Of a stretch of 64,000 nt of DNA, positions 37,297 through 47,511 are shown piece by piece. The position numbers were made by a program, and so were the translations under genes. The stretch lies in the NCBI GenBank assembly GCA_030147635.1, contig JASBUZ010000058.1:30088-94087 (forward strand). Reading direction: 5' to 3'. The stretch comes from Gammaproteobacteria bacterium. Lineage in GTDB: Bacteria > Pseudomonadota > Gammaproteobacteria > Legionellales > Legionellaceae. The notes beneath the pieces were generated by a model that worked only from the letters and a program-made list of their open reading frames with translations, had not been told where the DNA came from and searched no databases. The number at the start of each line of letters is the position of its first letter. Positions within the stretch are counted from its first letter, which is position 1.

Positions 37297-38754
37297 ATGC
37301 TAACTTACTTCCATCAAAAAGCTCATAAAGCAACCACTTTGCTCTTGATGTTAAATCTATTTGCTCCGCCATCTACTTACGCACAAACCCTTACAGACAA
37401 AATTGATAACCTCATCGCCAAAGAACTGCCAAATGCAGCTATTGGCATCCTTATTCAAGATGCAACCACCGGGCGCGTGGTTTATAGCAAAAATAAGAAT
37501 ACACTTTTAATGCCCGCCAGCGGCATCAAGTTATTACCCTCTGTCGCAGCACTCTACTACTGGAAGCCAAACCACCGCTTTGAAACCAGTTTATCGGAAA
37601 AAAATAAAAATCTATACCTAACTTTTGTCGGAGACCCATCGCTTAGTATAGAAAAGCTCGAGTCTCTCTTGCTGCAACTAGAAAAGCACCACATCAGAAC
37701 CATCGAAGGAGACATAGTCCTTGATACGTCCCGCTTTACGCCGCCCTATTATCCTGATGGCGCTTCTTTTGATGACTTAGGTTGGTATTACACCACGCCT
37801 GATACTGCCGCTATTCTCAATGAAAATATGGAAGCCTATCAATTTACAAGCGCGAAAAACTTAGGCGAACGCATTCAAATTACCCCGAAAACCGAAAAAA
37901 AAGCACTGACACTCATCAACCAAGTCAGTACTGTGAGTGAAGATGATGCTAAAGAGCACTGTAATTTGAACATTGAACTACGCCCGAATAATACCTTAAG
38001 ACTCTTTGGCTGCCTTGCTGAAGCAACAGATAAAACTATGAAGCTAGCTGTCCCTGAGCCTATTTTGTTTGCCAAGCAAACCGTCAAACATATCCTTGAT
38101 AAGCGCCACATCATACTCAAGGGCAAAATGATAGAGGGCCATGCGCCTAAAGATGCTAAACACATCGCAAGCATTCAATCAGATGATTTAACACAGATTG
38201 TCGCGGAACTACTGCAAAACTCCAATAACCTCTATGCCAGCAGCCTCACGAAGCAACTCGGTTATGCGCTCACCCAAGAAGGCTCTTATAAGCAGGGCAC
38301 ATTTGCCATTAAAAAACTACTCACAAAACACACAAAGCTTGATAACAACCAGCTGGTTCTGTCTGATGGCGTGGGCACTCGCTATAATTTAATTACAGCC
38401 GAACAACTCGTTACTCTACTCACGAATATCTATCACAACAAAAATTTGTATCCCATTGCCTTACAAGCGCTTGCTCAAAGTGGTGTATCAGGTACACTGC
38501 AAGACAGATTCAAAGACACGCCTTTAGAGAAAAAAGTATTCGCGAAAACAGGCACCATGCATGATGTCTCCTCGCTCTCAGGTTACCTTATCCAGGAAAA
38601 TGGGAATCCACTTATTTTTAGCATCCTCATAAACGGCATCAACAAACCAAACCATGTGGGCCGAGTGCTTGAAGATAAAATTTTACTTGCTGTTTACAAC
38701 AACATAGCCCAGGTTACGGCCCAGGATTCTCAAGACTCAACATCCCAGTATTAG
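37297..38754 (+). CDS. dacB: D-alanyl-D-alanine carboxypeptidase/endopeptidase (PBP4/DacB family), 485 aa
   Basis: Periplasmic serine enzyme that trims or cleaves peptidoglycan cross-links. The active-site SxxK is SGIK in MPASGIKLL, the SxN motif is within NSNNLYASSL, and KTG is in AKTGTMHDVSSLSGYL. The ORF begins at 37261, but Met at 37297 gives a normal signal peptide (TTLLLMLNLFAPPSTYA), so it is preferred; neither start has a clear ribosome-binding site. Its end overlaps the convergent ABC ATPase gene by 41 bases. Confidence 0.88.
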   Translation: MLTYFHQKAHKATTLLLMLNLFAPPSTYAQTLTDKIDNLIAKELPNAAIGILIQDATTGRVVYSKNKNTLLMPASGIKLLPSVAALYYWKPNHRFETSLSEKNKNLYLTFVGDPSLSIEKLESLLLQLEKHHIRTIEGDIVLDTSRFTPPYYPDGASFDDLGWYYTTPDTAAILNENMEAYQFTSAKNLGERIQITPKTEKKALTLINQVSTVSEDDAKEHCNLNIELRPNNTLRLFGCLAEATDKTMKLAVPEPILFAKQTVKHILDKRHIILKGKMIEGHAPKDAKHIASIQSDDLTQIVAELLQNSNNLYASSLTKQLGYALTQEGSYKQGTFAIKKLLTKHTKLDNNQLVLSDGVGTRYNLITAEQLVTLLTNIYHNKNLYPIALQALAQSGVSGTLQDRFKDTPLEKKVFAKTGTMHDVSSLSGYLIQENGNPLIFSILINGINKPNHVGRVLEDKILLAVYNNIAQVTAQDSQDSTSQY

Positions 38755-40009
38755 CATCATAAGCAAAAAGTTCTGCGTAACGTCCCCAGTCAATCATAGT
38801 GCGCAGTACTCGTTCTGCCTCTTTATCACTGAAGTAATCTTCAAGCTTCGTTAAGAATCTCTCGTCAGAAACACGATGTTTTGGTTTCTCATCCAGCACA
38901 TATCGAATATGGCGTGCCAGCGGAATCGTTGCGAGCAACTGCTCCGCAAAAATATGCTTTCTCGCTTGCAAATCCGCCTCTGAAAACTGCTGCCCAAGTG
39001 GCGTTAAGTGAATATCACCTGAGCTAATTTGCGCAAAGCCAAGCACCTCAAGCGTTTCCAGAATCGGGAACAAGTCATCTACTTGCATCATAATTTCATC
39101 AGCAAGCTCTGGTAAGTCGATTTTAGCCTCAAATGTTTTCATGGTTTCAATTAAACCTGACAACTCTGAAGGTTCAACCGGAGGTAAGCGATACCCCAAG
39201 CCAATCTGCGGCTTACGCGCTGCGTGTTTGGCTTTACCATCAACACCTGTGGTCATCAACATATAAATCCTATCGACCAAGGCGCGACATTCGGGGTGCT
39301 CTAAATCACGAGAAGCAGGTAAACCTTCAAGCTGTAAATCAGCCCGTACAAACCCTGGATCGCTGCCTAAAATAATAATCCGGTCTGCAAGAGTCACCGC
39401 CTCTTCAATATTATGCGTCACCAAAAGCATGGCATTGGTATTGGTTTTTTTATCTCGCCATAATTCAAGTAAGTCTGATTTTAAGTTTTCCGCGGTCAAA
39501 ACATCGAGTGCTGAAAAAGGCTCATCCATCAAAAGCACATCGGGATTCACCACAAGCGCTCGTGCAAAACCAACACGCTGACACATCCCGCCAGATAGCT
39601 CTCGTGGATAAGCCGATTCAAAACCATCTAAACCAATAATATCAATTGCCTTAATTGCTCTTTTTCGGCGTTCTTCTCTGCTTATGCCTGCAGCTTCAAG
39701 CCCAAGTTCAACATTTTCTAGTACAGTTAGCCATGGCATCAATGCAAATGATTGGAACACCATAGCGATTCCTGAGGCAGGCCCTTGAATCCAGTCGCCT
39801 CGATAACGGACACGCCCCTTCGAGGGGGAAATAAGGCCTGCCATAATACGAAGTAAAGTTGATTTCCCCGAACCAGACTTGCCTAAAAGCGCGACAATTT
39901 CACCTTTTCGCAGTGAAAAACTAATATCTTCAAGCACCAATAGTTCTTGCCCCGCCGATTTTTTATAGGCTTTGCGAACATGATCAAGTGAAATAATGGT
40001 CTCTGGCAT
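38714..40009 (-). CDS. ABC transporter ATPase with AAA-associated C-terminal domain, 431 aa
   Basis: NitT/TauT-like importer ATPase. Walker A GKSGSGKST is at 43-51, the signature is LSGGMCQRVG, and Walker B is VLLMDEPFSALD. After the ATPase core (about 1-245) comes an extra ~185-residue domain (EPSELSGLIETMKTFE onward) of the AAA-associated type, seen in anion-transporter ATPases. Substrate unknown. The permease gene precedes it by 1 base; no substrate-binding protein gene is nearby. Confidence 0.88.
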   Translation of the reverse strand: MPETIISLDHVRKAYKKSAGQELLVLEDISFSLRKGEIVALLGKSGSGKSTLLRIMAGLISPSKGRVRYRGDWIQGPASGIAMVFQSFALMPWLTVLENVELGLEAAGISREERRKRAIKAIDIIGLDGFESAYPRELSGGMCQRVGFARALVVNPDVLLMDEPFSALDVLTAENLKSDLLELWRDKKTNTNAMLLVTHNIEEAVTLADRIIILGSDPGFVRADLQLEGLPASRDLEHPECRALVDRIYMLMTTGVDGKAKHAARKPQIGLGYRLPPVEPSELSGLIETMKTFEAKIDLPELADEIMMQVDDLFPILETLEVLGFAQISSGDIHLTPLGQQFSEADLQARKHIFAEQLLATIPLARHIRYVLDEKPKHRVSDERFLTKLEDYFSDKEAERVLRTMIDWGRYAELFAYDANTGMLSLENPGP

Positions 40010-40010
40010 A

Positions 40011-41759
40011 TCAGCCTCTATCTAATTGAAAACGCGCCTCAGCAAGGCGATACAGCGGACGCCAAAGCATTTGATTAAACACTAAAACATATACGCACAT
40101 CATGCCTGTTCCAAGCGCAATTTGTGGGAAATGCCCTGAAAACGTATTGGCTTGAATATATTCGCCGAGCCCTGTTGCCCGCAAGGTGGTGCCACTCCAG
40201 CTTACCCACTCCGCTACAATGCTTGCGTTCCAAGCACCACCGGCAGCAGTAATCGCACCCGTGATGTAATATGGGAAAATAGCTGGCAATCCAAGCCTAC
40301 GCCACCATTGAAACCCTCGCACACCAAAATTTGCTGCAGCCAAATTCAAATCTCTTGGAATCATGGAAGCACCAGCAATCACATTAAACAAAATATACCA
40401 CTGAGTCCCCAAAATCATGAGTGGTGTCACCCAAATCTGGACATTTAAATCAAATCGCACAATTGCAATCACAAACAGTGGATAAAATAAATTAGCAGGA
40501 AATGCTGCCGCAAGCTGAATTAATGGCTGTACTTTCTGAACCCATCTAGGCCTTAACCCAACCCAAACACCAACGGGAATCCAAAGAATCGAGCTTAAAA
40601 GGATTAAAACAATCACTCGCACAGACGTCGCCATCCCCAAAACAGTCACATGCCATAGCTCCTCAAGCGTGATACTTGGCGCAATAAACTCAAATAACTC
40701 ATAACCTGCTAAGAGTGAAATCCCCCAAATCACCCCATTCCAAAGCCAATCAATAAGCACCTGGGACTGAAGGGCTTCATCGCGTGAAGAAGCAAATAAT
40801 TTCCGTTGAGAAAACCACGAAATATGCATTACACGGTCTTTCATTCTTGCAATACCTGTACGAACATACTCCATCAAATGGCTTTTACGTAACCAGTCCA
40901 AAAACCAAGATTCATAAGGCTCATCATCTGGCGCCACATCTAATTTAAACTTCTCAGACCAAGCAATTAAAGGCCTAAATAACATTTGATCATATAAAAA
41001 AATTACCATGATCATGGTCAAGATGGCATAGCCAATGGCTTGCAAATTGCCTTGCTCAATAGCAAGAGCAATGTAAGATCCAACCCCTGGCAGGCGAATC
41101 ACTTGATGTGAAACCGAAATCGCCTCTGATAACACCACAAAAAACCAGCTGGCGGACATCGACATCATCATGTTCCACAAAAGCCCTGATAGTGAACAAG
41201 GCACTTCAATTTTCCAAAAACGCTGCCAAGCGGACAACTGAAACATAGAAGCCACTTCACGAAAGTCAGGAGGCACAGTCTTAATAGACTGATAAAAACT
41301 TAAGGTAATATTCCAAACTTGGGCGGTAAAAATTACAAAGATAGATGCACACTCAGGCCCCAATAAACTCCCCGGAAACAAGTGAATAAAGCCTGTCACC
41401 GTAATTGCTAAAAAACTTAAAACTGGCACCGATTGCAAAACATCAATCATCGGGATAATCACGCGCTCTGCACGACGACTTTTCGCAGCCAAGGTGCCAA
41501 TCACAAAAGTAAATAATAGCGAACAGCCAAGTGCTATAAACATCCTCAAGATGGTTCTTAAGGCATAAAAAGGAAGTGCTTTAGGGTCAAGGGTGATGGG
41601 TAGTGGCTGGCCAAGCGCGTACGGTGTTGCCATTTGCTGTCCTGCACGCCCTAACAAAAATAAAATAAAAATGACGAGCACGAGCAACAACAGGTCCCAA
41701 CCATTCATAAAACGGCCGACTGCATCACGATTCGTACTATAAAAGCGACTTTTGCCCAC
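40011..41759 (-). CDS. ABC transporter permease, two fused BPD domains, 582 aa
   Basis: Two binding-protein-dependent permease halves in one chain: the first (about 55-280) with MIDVLQSVPVLSFLAITV, the second (about 345-570) with WYILFNVIAGASMIPRDLNLAAANFGVRG. Each contains the EAA-type loop (for example DFREVASMFQLSAWQRFWKIEVP). The two halves are separated by a polar linker of ~65 residues. The start is GTG at 41759 behind AAGGG. Substrate unknown; nitrate, sulfonate or taurine transporters share the type. Confidence 0.88.
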   Translation of the reverse strand: MGKSRFYSTNRDAVGRFMNGWDLLLLVLVIFILFLLGRAGQQMATPYALGQPLPITLDPKALPFYALRTILRMFIALGCSLLFTFVIGTLAAKSRRAERVIIPMIDVLQSVPVLSFLAITVTGFIHLFPGSLLGPECASIFVIFTAQVWNITLSFYQSIKTVPPDFREVASMFQLSAWQRFWKIEVPCSLSGLLWNMMMSMSASWFFVVLSEAISVSHQVIRLPGVGSYIALAIEQGNLQAIGYAILTMIMVIFLYDQMLFRPLIAWSEKFKLDVAPDDEPYESWFLDWLRKSHLMEYVRTGIARMKDRVMHISWFSQRKLFASSRDEALQSQVLIDWLWNGVIWGISLLAGYELFEFIAPSITLEELWHVTVLGMATSVRVIVLILLSSILWIPVGVWVGLRPRWVQKVQPLIQLAAAFPANLFYPLFVIAIVRFDLNVQIWVTPLMILGTQWYILFNVIAGASMIPRDLNLAAANFGVRGFQWWRRLGLPAIFPYYITGAITAAGGAWNASIVAEWVSWSGTTLRATGLGEYIQANTFSGHFPQIALGTGMMCVYVLVFNQMLWRPLYRLAEARFQLDRG

Positions 41760-41891
41760 GCAAAACCCTTTTTTGTCTAAGAATGAAAAGAACAGTCAGA
41801 TTTTACCGTGCTTTCAATCGAGGATAAAGCAAGTCCTGATATTTACAACTATACTTATCTCAAATAACCATTGAAATTAAGGGCTAACATC

Positions 41892-42761
41892 ATGCCAATT
41901 GAAAAAGGAAAACTTGGAGATACTCATGCTTCAAGTTCAAATCTTCGCACTGCCATCGATAATGCATACGGTGATACAGCAAAACCTACATCGATAGAAG
42001 CTGATCTCCGCCAAAAAGCGGAGAAATACAAAGCATCCTCCGAGTTTCATAATGTTAAGCGTCAGTTTGCCAAGGACTTAGAAGCCATTCGCAACATGTC
42101 AGATACAAGCAAGGAATATCTTGAAGAAGTCACTCAAAGCGAAGCAGAAGTACAAAAACAACTCGACGATATCATTGATATGGAAAGCGAAAGCAAGGCC
42201 CTGGTTGACGAGGCAGACAAGTTAGAAAACGAAGTGATTCCAGAAAAGGTAAAAGAAGCCCAAGCGCTACTGGACGAAATCACAGAAGAATTAGAAAAAA
42301 CAGAAGCGCAATTGAAAGAGGCTGATTGTGAAAATGATCCCGCTTACTGCGAAAAACTGAATGCACGCATTACCCGACTTAACGAGATGCAAAATGAGTC
42401 AAGACTCAACCTTGAAACCCTTATGGATCAAATACCAAAACTTCAAGAATTACGACAATGCACCAACTCCATTTCAGAAAACATACAAAATGCAATTGGT
42501 CGAGAAGGCAATCGTCAACCAGGTGATAATGAAGCTATTCGCCAACAATTCAAAAACAATTTAGCCGAGGCGAAAGAAACTCTTTCTGAGCTCTCATCTG
42601 CAATCAGTGGTGCGCTTTCTAAAGCGCGCGATTTATTCGTAGGTATCATGACGTCTATCGCAAAGGTCGTAAGCTCGATGACGGGCTTAAAAACTGAACT
42701 AGCGGATATGAAGAACAACCCAATCGAACCTACTCCGGGTCTAAGTGCTACAATAAAATAA
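41892..42761 (+). CDS. Coiled-coil protein of unknown function, 289 aa
   Basis: No family recognised. Strongly charged and helical. Residues ~45-185 form long heptad-rich stretches (ELEKTEAQLKEADCENDPAY with a Cys-containing turn in the middle). From ~215 a second amphipathic helix (FKNNLAEAKETLSELSSA) leads to a weakly hydrophobic segment (LFVGIMTSIAKVVSSMTGL) and a proline-rich tail (EPTPGLSATIK). No signal peptide. TTG at 41871 is an upstream start, but ATG at 41892 has AAGGG at 8 bases. It could be a secreted effector but this is a guess. Confidence 0.65.
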   Translation: MPIEKGKLGDTHASSSNLRTAIDNAYGDTAKPTSIEADLRQKAEKYKASSEFHNVKRQFAKDLEAIRNMSDTSKEYLEEVTQSEAEVQKQLDDIIDMESESKALVDEADKLENEVIPEKVKEAQALLDEITEELEKTEAQLKEADCENDPAYCEKLNARITRLNEMQNESRLNLETLMDQIPKLQELRQCTNSISENIQNAIGREGNRQPGDNEAIRQQFKNNLAEAKETLSELSSAISGALSKARDLFVGIMTSIAKVVSSMTGLKTELADMKNNPIEPTPGLSATIK

Positions 42762-42801
42762 CCATCTTTCAGTAACATCTTGCTCACACAACACATCTGG
42801 G

Positions 42802-42807
42802 TATAAT
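42802..42807 (+). promoter_or_regulatory. Candidate -10 element of the gcv operon promoter
   Basis: TATAAT lies 46 bases before gcvT, with a poor -35 (TTGCTC) 16 bases upstream. The short leader leaves no room for a glycine riboswitch. Confidence 0.4.
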
Positions 42808-42852
42808 CAGAAATTCCCTGATATAAAATTAAATAAATTGAATAGGGCTGTC

Positions 42853-43923
42853 ATGCTGAAAAATACCCCACTCTATAATGCACATCTCGCTGCAAACGCA
42901 AAAATGGTTGATTTTCATGGCTGGAACATGCCTCTCAACTACGGCTCACAACTCAAAGAACACGAGGCCGTACGAACGGATGCTGGCATGTTTGATGTCT
43001 CACATATGACAGTTGTTGATATTCTAGGCGCAGGTGGCCGTCAATTTTTGCGAAAGCTCTTAACCAATAACATTGACCGCTTAAAGCACGTCGGACGAGC
43101 ACTATATAGCTGTATGTGTAATGAGCATGGTGGCATTCTAGATGATTTAATCGTGTATCAACGTACGGCAGATAACTACCGCTTAGTCCTCAATGCAGCA
43201 ACTCGTGAGCACGTCCTATCCTGGATTCAAGAAAAAAGTAGTGGTTTTGCCACAGGGCTTCAGGAGCGTCCTGAACTTGCTATGCTTGCCGTACAAGGAC
43301 CTAATGCCATTACGAAAACTTTAGAAGCACTGGGCCCTGCCGAAGCAGATGCCGTTTCAACACTGGCACCGTTCGAGTGTGTAGATGTCGGGGATTATTT
43401 CTTCGCACGGACCGGCTACACCGGCGAAGATGGTTTAGAAATTATTTTACCCCAAGACAACATCACCCCTCTTTGGAATAGCCTAAAAGAAAAAGGGGTC
43501 ACACCGTGCGGTCTTGCCGCCCGTGACACGCTACGTCTTGAAGCAGGCTTTCTGCTCTATGGACAAGACATGGACGAAACCACAACGCCATTAAACTCAG
43601 GCCTTGCCTGGACTGTCCAATGGGAACCACATGACCGAGATTTTATTGGCATGAGTGCACTTATCTCCCAAAAACAACATGGCATCAAACATAAGCTTGT
43701 TGGGTTAACCCTTAAAGAGCCAGGTGTTATGCGTCCAGGACAAGAAGTGTTTGTTGAGGATAAGCAAGTTGGTGTGATTACCAGTGGCACTTTCTCGCCA
43801 ACCCTAAAGCACTCCATTGCAATTGCTCGTGTCTTAGTTGAAGTGGAAGAGCATGCAACCGTCGATATCAGAGGAAAACGCTTACCGGTCTCTGTCGGCA
43901 AAACACGTTTCCTCAAGCATTAG
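42853..43923 (+). CDS. gcvT: Glycine cleavage system aminomethyltransferase (T protein), 356 aa
   Basis: Transfers the aminomethyl carbon from lipoyl-H protein to tetrahydrofolate. Begins LKNTPLYNAHLAANAKMVDF; has GMFDVSHM, the folate-binding FARTGYTGEDGLEI and LEAGFLLYGQDMDETTTPL. TTG at 42838 is a possible start, but ATG at 42853 follows AGGG by 5 bases. First gene of gcvT-gcvH-gcvPA-gcvPB. Confidence 0.95.
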   Translation: MLKNTPLYNAHLAANAKMVDFHGWNMPLNYGSQLKEHEAVRTDAGMFDVSHMTVVDILGAGGRQFLRKLLTNNIDRLKHVGRALYSCMCNEHGGILDDLIVYQRTADNYRLVLNAATREHVLSWIQEKSSGFATGLQERPELAMLAVQGPNAITKTLEALGPAEADAVSTLAPFECVDVGDYFFARTGYTGEDGLEIILPQDNITPLWNSLKEKGVTPCGLAARDTLRLEAGFLLYGQDMDETTTPLNSGLAWTVQWEPHDRDFIGMSALISQKQHGIKHKLVGLTLKEPGVMRPGQEVFVEDKQVGVITSGTFSPTLKHSIAIARVLVEVEEHATVDIRGKRLPVSVGKTRFLKH

Positions 43924-43938
43924 AAGGAGAAACATACT

Positions 43939-44307
43939 ATGAAATTTACCGAAACGCACGAATGGATCAATACAGATGAAACCCCTGTCATTGTTGGCAT
44001 TACTGAACATGCACAAACCTTGCTGGGTGATTTGGTTTTTATCGAACTCCCCGAAGAAGGTCAAGCGGTTAAAGCAGGAGATGAGCTTGGCGTGGTTGAG
44101 TCCGTCAAAGCTGCCTCAGATTTTTATGCGCCGATTAGTGGCACCGTGGTTGCTGTTAATCACCAAGTCAAAGACGACCCGGCTCTTGTCAATCGTGATG
44201 CCGAGGGTGAAGGCTGGCTTTTAAAAATTCAAGCAAACAATCCAAGTGAACTCTCAGAATTATTGGACGAAGTCCAATACAAGAATATCATTCAAGAGGA
44301 CCATTAG
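43939..44307 (+). CDS. gcvH: Glycine cleavage system H protein, 122 aa
   Basis: Lipoyl shuttle that carries the aminomethyl group. The lipoyl lysine is Lys57 in [17 protein letters not shown]. Starts behind AAGGAG, 15 bases after gcvT. Small acidic protein of standard size. Confidence 0.96.
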   Translation: MKFTETHEWINTDETPVIVGITEHAQTLLGDLVFIELPEEGQAVKAGDELGVVESVKAASDFYAPISGTVVAVNHQVKDDPALVNRDAEGEGWLLKIQANNPSELSELLDEVQYKNIIQEDH

Positions 44308-44310
44308 TAT

Positions 44311-45681
44311 ATGCCCTATATTCCACATACACCAGCAGATGTTGAAGCCATGCTCGAGCGCATTGGCGCACCAGAAATTGAAAGCTTGTTTGATGAAATC
44401 GCACCGAGCTTAAGACAAAAACCGTTCGAGCATCTACCCGATGGCCAAAACGAAATGACAATGCGTGAGCATGCTAAAGACTTAGCGGCCCAAAATAAAA
44501 AAAGTATTTGCTTTCTCGGCGCTGGAAGCTATCAACATCATATTCCTGCTGCTGTTTGGGATATTGCTTCTCGGGGCGAATTTTTAACTGCCTACACCCC
44601 CTATCAAGCAGAAGCAAGCCAGGGCATCTTACAATTACTTTATGAGTTTCAAACCATGATTGCTGAACTCACCGGCATGGAGGTTGCCAATGCATCTCTT
44701 TATGACGGAGCAACAGCACTTGCTGAAGCTATTTTAATGGCATGCCGTTTAAACAAAAAAAAGAACCCGCACCGCATACTTGTCCCAGAAACGCTGCATC
44801 CCCTATATAGAGAAACACTTGAAACTATTTTAAAACCTCAAGAATTAACGCTCATCACACTGCCAATGGATAAAGTGCTTGGCATTACTCACGTTCAGAC
44901 ACTCGAAGCATATCAAGAAGACTCGGTAACTGCTCTTGTTATTCCTCAACCCAACTTTTTTGGACAGCTAGAATCCGTAGATGCCTTAACTGATTGGGCG
45001 GCAACACACCAAGTCACAAGTATTGCTTGCGTTAACCCAACTTCACTCGCCCTTTTAAAGCCTCCTGGAAGCTGGGGCGAGCATGGTGTTGATATCACCT
45101 GCGGAGAAGGCCAGCCATTAGGTGCTCCAATGGCGGGCGGCGGGCCTTACTTTGGCTTTTTTAGCACGCGCCTAAAGCATGTCCGACAAATGCCCGGAAG
45201 ATTAGTCGGACGTACCACAGATGTCGATGGGAACATTGGCTACACCCTAACGCTTCAGGCGCGTGAGCAACATATTCGTCGCGAAAAAGCAACTTCAAAC
45301 ATCTGCACCAATCAAGGTTTACTGGTCACAGCAGCAACACTTTATATGAGCCTCTTAGGACCCGAAGGACTTAAGCAAGTAGCAGCCCAGTGCCATCATA
45401 ATACCCGTTTATTGGTGAGTAGGCTCGCTCAAATTCCTGAGGTATCTTGTGTGTTCTCATCCCCGTTTTTTCATGAAGCACTCATTCAACTCCCAAGCCC
45501 TGCCGCACCAGTTTTAGAAGCCCTGCAAACACGAGGCATACAGGCAGGCCTGTGCGCTGAGACTTATTATCCTCAATTTCCAAACACACTTTTAGTCTGT
45601 GCCACCGAATGCCGAACAGAAAATGACATCAAACTTTTTGCGAGAGCACTAGAAGCTTCTCTGATGGAGACCGTGACATGA
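44311..45681 (+). CDS. gcvPA: Glycine dehydrogenase (decarboxylating) subunit 1, 456 aa
   Basis: N-terminal half of the P protein in the split form. Decarboxylates glycine together with subunit 2. Typical motifs: [50 protein letters not shown], and [20 protein letters not shown]. It starts 3 bases after gcvH and overlaps gcvPB by 4. Confidence 0.95.
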   Translation: MPYIPHTPADVEAMLERIGAPEIESLFDEIAPSLRQKPFEHLPDGQNEMTMREHAKDLAAQNKKSICFLGAGSYQHHIPAAVWDIASRGEFLTAYTPYQAEASQGILQLLYEFQTMIAELTGMEVANASLYDGATALAEAILMACRLNKKKNPHRILVPETLHPLYRETLETILKPQELTLITLPMDKVLGITHVQTLEAYQEDSVTALVIPQPNFFGQLESVDALTDWAATHQVTSIACVNPTSLALLKPPGSWGEHGVDITCGEGQPLGAPMAGGGPYFGFFSTRLKHVRQMPGRLVGRTTDVDGNIGYTLTLQAREQHIRREKATSNICTNQGLLVTAATLYMSLLGPEGLKQVAAQCHHNTRLLVSRLAQIPEVSCVFSSPFFHEALIQLPSPAAPVLEALQTRGIQAGLCAETYYPQFPNTLLVCATECRTENDIKLFARALEASLMETVT

Positions 45682-47141
45682 CCAGCACTATTTTCGAACA
45701 ATCAAGCAACGGAAGATGTGCTCATGCACAAATGCCAGCGCCGTCTGAGCTTAGCTCGCATATTCCTGATCACTTATTAAGAAAAACACCACCTCGCTTA
45801 CCAGAGTGCGCTGAGCTACAAGTTGTGCGGCATTTTACCCGACTGTCACAAAAAAACTTTGGCATCGACACAAATTTTTATCCGCTGGGTTCTTGTACCA
45901 TGAAATATAACCCGCGCGGAGTACATCTTGCGGCGTCAGAGCCAGCGTTTCTAAATGCGCACCCGCTCGCACTCCCAAGTGCAAACCAAGGTACCCTCGG
46001 TATTTTATATCAACTGCAAGCTTATCTTGCCGAAATTACCGGTATGCGCGCTGTATCCCTCACGCCTATGGCAGGTGCGCAGGGGGAGTTCGCGGGTGTC
46101 GCGATGATTCGCGCCTATCATGAAGCTCGCGGCGACCATGAGCGTACCGAAATGCTCATTCCTGATGCAGCCCATGGTACAAATCCGGCTTCAGCCGTCA
46201 CTTGTGGCCTAAAAGTGATCGAAATTCCAACTGCTGAAGATGGTGACATTGATTTAGACATACTTCGTGCCCAAGTAGGGCCCAAAACCGCGGGTATCAT
46301 GCTAACCAATCCATCAACGCTTGGGTTGTTTATCCGTAAAATTCAGGAAATTGCGACGATCGTCCACGAAGCAGGGGGATTATTATATTATGATGGCGCG
46401 AATCTAAATGCCATTTTAGGTAAAGTAAGACCCGGTGATATGGGCTTTGATGTCATGCACCTCAATTTACATAAAACCTTTGCCACGCCTCATGGTGGAG
46501 GCGGACCAGGCTCAGGGCCCGTCGCTGTCAACGAGCGTCTGCTCCCTTTTTTGCCACTACCCCACGTCATAAAAACCAAACAGCACTATCGTCTTGCTAC
46601 AAAGGCCGATTTTCCTCAAAGTATTGGTCGACTCTCTGGCTTTCATGGTAATACTGGTATTTTATTACGTGCTTATTTCTATATTCGGGTGCTAGGCAAA
46701 CAAGGACTCACTCGAGTCTCTGAATATGCGACCCTGAATGCAAACTACTTACTCGCAGAACTTACTCGTATTGGTTTTACCGCCGCATACCCTAAAAGAC
46801 GTGCAAGTCATGAATTCATCTTGACCTTGCTGAAAGAGAAAAAAGAGTATGGTATTCAAGCGTTGGATTTAGCCAAGCGGCTACTTGATTATGGCTTTCA
46901 TGCACCAACCATCTATTTTCCGCTGCTTATTCCTGAATGCCTACTTATAGAGCCGTCTGAAACTGAGTGTAAAGAAACACTAGATGCTTTTGTTACTGCA
47001 ATGGCGGCTATCTTAGAAGAAATAAAGACAACACCAGACAAGCTTAAAGCCGCGCCTCTCTTGAGTCCAGTGAAGCGACTTGATGAAGTACAAGCTGCCA
47101 AGTTGATGCATTTCAACTACTTTAGTACAACTTCATCATAG
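45678..47141 (+). CDS. gcvPB: Glycine dehydrogenase (decarboxylating) subunit 2, 487 aa
   Basis: C-terminal, PLP-binding half of the split P protein. The PLP lysine is Lys266 in [17 protein letters not shown]. Also [14 protein letters not shown] and [13 protein letters not shown]. Length is normal for the two-subunit form. Last gene of the gcv operon; no terminator hairpin is seen after it. Confidence 0.95.
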   Translation: MTSTIFEQSSNGRCAHAQMPAPSELSSHIPDHLLRKTPPRLPECAELQVVRHFTRLSQKNFGIDTNFYPLGSCTMKYNPRGVHLAASEPAFLNAHPLALPSANQGTLGILYQLQAYLAEITGMRAVSLTPMAGAQGEFAGVAMIRAYHEARGDHERTEMLIPDAAHGTNPASAVTCGLKVIEIPTAEDGDIDLDILRAQVGPKTAGIMLTNPSTLGLFIRKIQEIATIVHEAGGLLYYDGANLNAILGKVRPGDMGFDVMHLNLHKTFATPHGGGGPGSGPVAVNERLLPFLPLPHVIKTKQHYRLATKADFPQSIGRLSGFHGNTGILLRAYFYIRVLGKQGLTRVSEYATLNANYLLAELTRIGFTAAYPKRRASHEFILTLLKEKKEYGIQALDLAKRLLDYGFHAPTIYFPLLIPECLLIEPSETECKETLDAFVTAMAAILEEIKTTPDKLKAAPLLSPVKRLDEVQAAKLMHFNYFSTTSS

Positions 47142-47190
47142 CCATAGACAAAAAAATAAGTTATAACAAAAGAGTTTCCGTTGTCATGGA

Positions 47191-47203
47191 TTGACACTGT
47201 CAA
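47191..47203. promoter_or_regulatory. Palindrome upstream of the HTH gene
   Basis: TTGACACTGTCAA is an interrupted palindrome (TTGACA and TGTCAA around a central base) 30 bases before the start of the HTH gene. It could be an operator for that protein; the TTGACA could also serve as a -35, though no good -10 follows at 17 bases. Confidence 0.35.
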
Positions 47204-47232
47204 AATATCTGAACTAAGCAAGGAGCATTCAG

Positions 47233-47496
47233 ATGAACAGTAAAGTGTTTGCACAGCGCTTTAATCGGGAGTTGTCGATGTTGGGTTTTCCTGACGACTT
47301 AAATGAAAAAACTAAAGCGGTCTCAAAAGTATTTGGCGTCACTCGACATCTCGCAAATGCCATGATTTTTGGGCACAACCTTCCCTCTGAAGAGCAATTA
47401 GACCGAATTGCTCAAGAGCTTGAAGTTTGTCCTCAATGGCTAAGTGGAATAACCAGTCGTCGTAAAGCCTATCCGGAACGCGAGTCTGTAGAATAA
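47233..47496 (+). CDS. Small HTH (XRE-like) DNA-binding protein, 87 aa
   Basis: A single helical domain with the pattern TKAVSKVFGVTRHLANAMIFG then PSEEQLDRIAQELEVCPQWLSG fits the lambda-repressor/XRE type helix-turn-helix. No effector or oligomerisation domain beyond it. AAGGAG is 7 bases before ATG. It is followed 15 bases later by the RMD1-type gene, suggesting an operon. Confidence 0.7.
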   Translation: MNSKVFAQRFNRELSMLGFPDDLNEKTKAVSKVFGVTRHLANAMIFGHNLPSEEQLDRIAQELEVCPQWLSGITSRRKAYPERESVE

Positions 47497-47511
47497 GATG
47501 AATAGGACATT

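Noticed and set aside
42762-42852. Glycine riboswitch before gcvT
   Set aside because: The gap is only about 90 bases and shows no paired glycine aptamer; a plain promoter fits.
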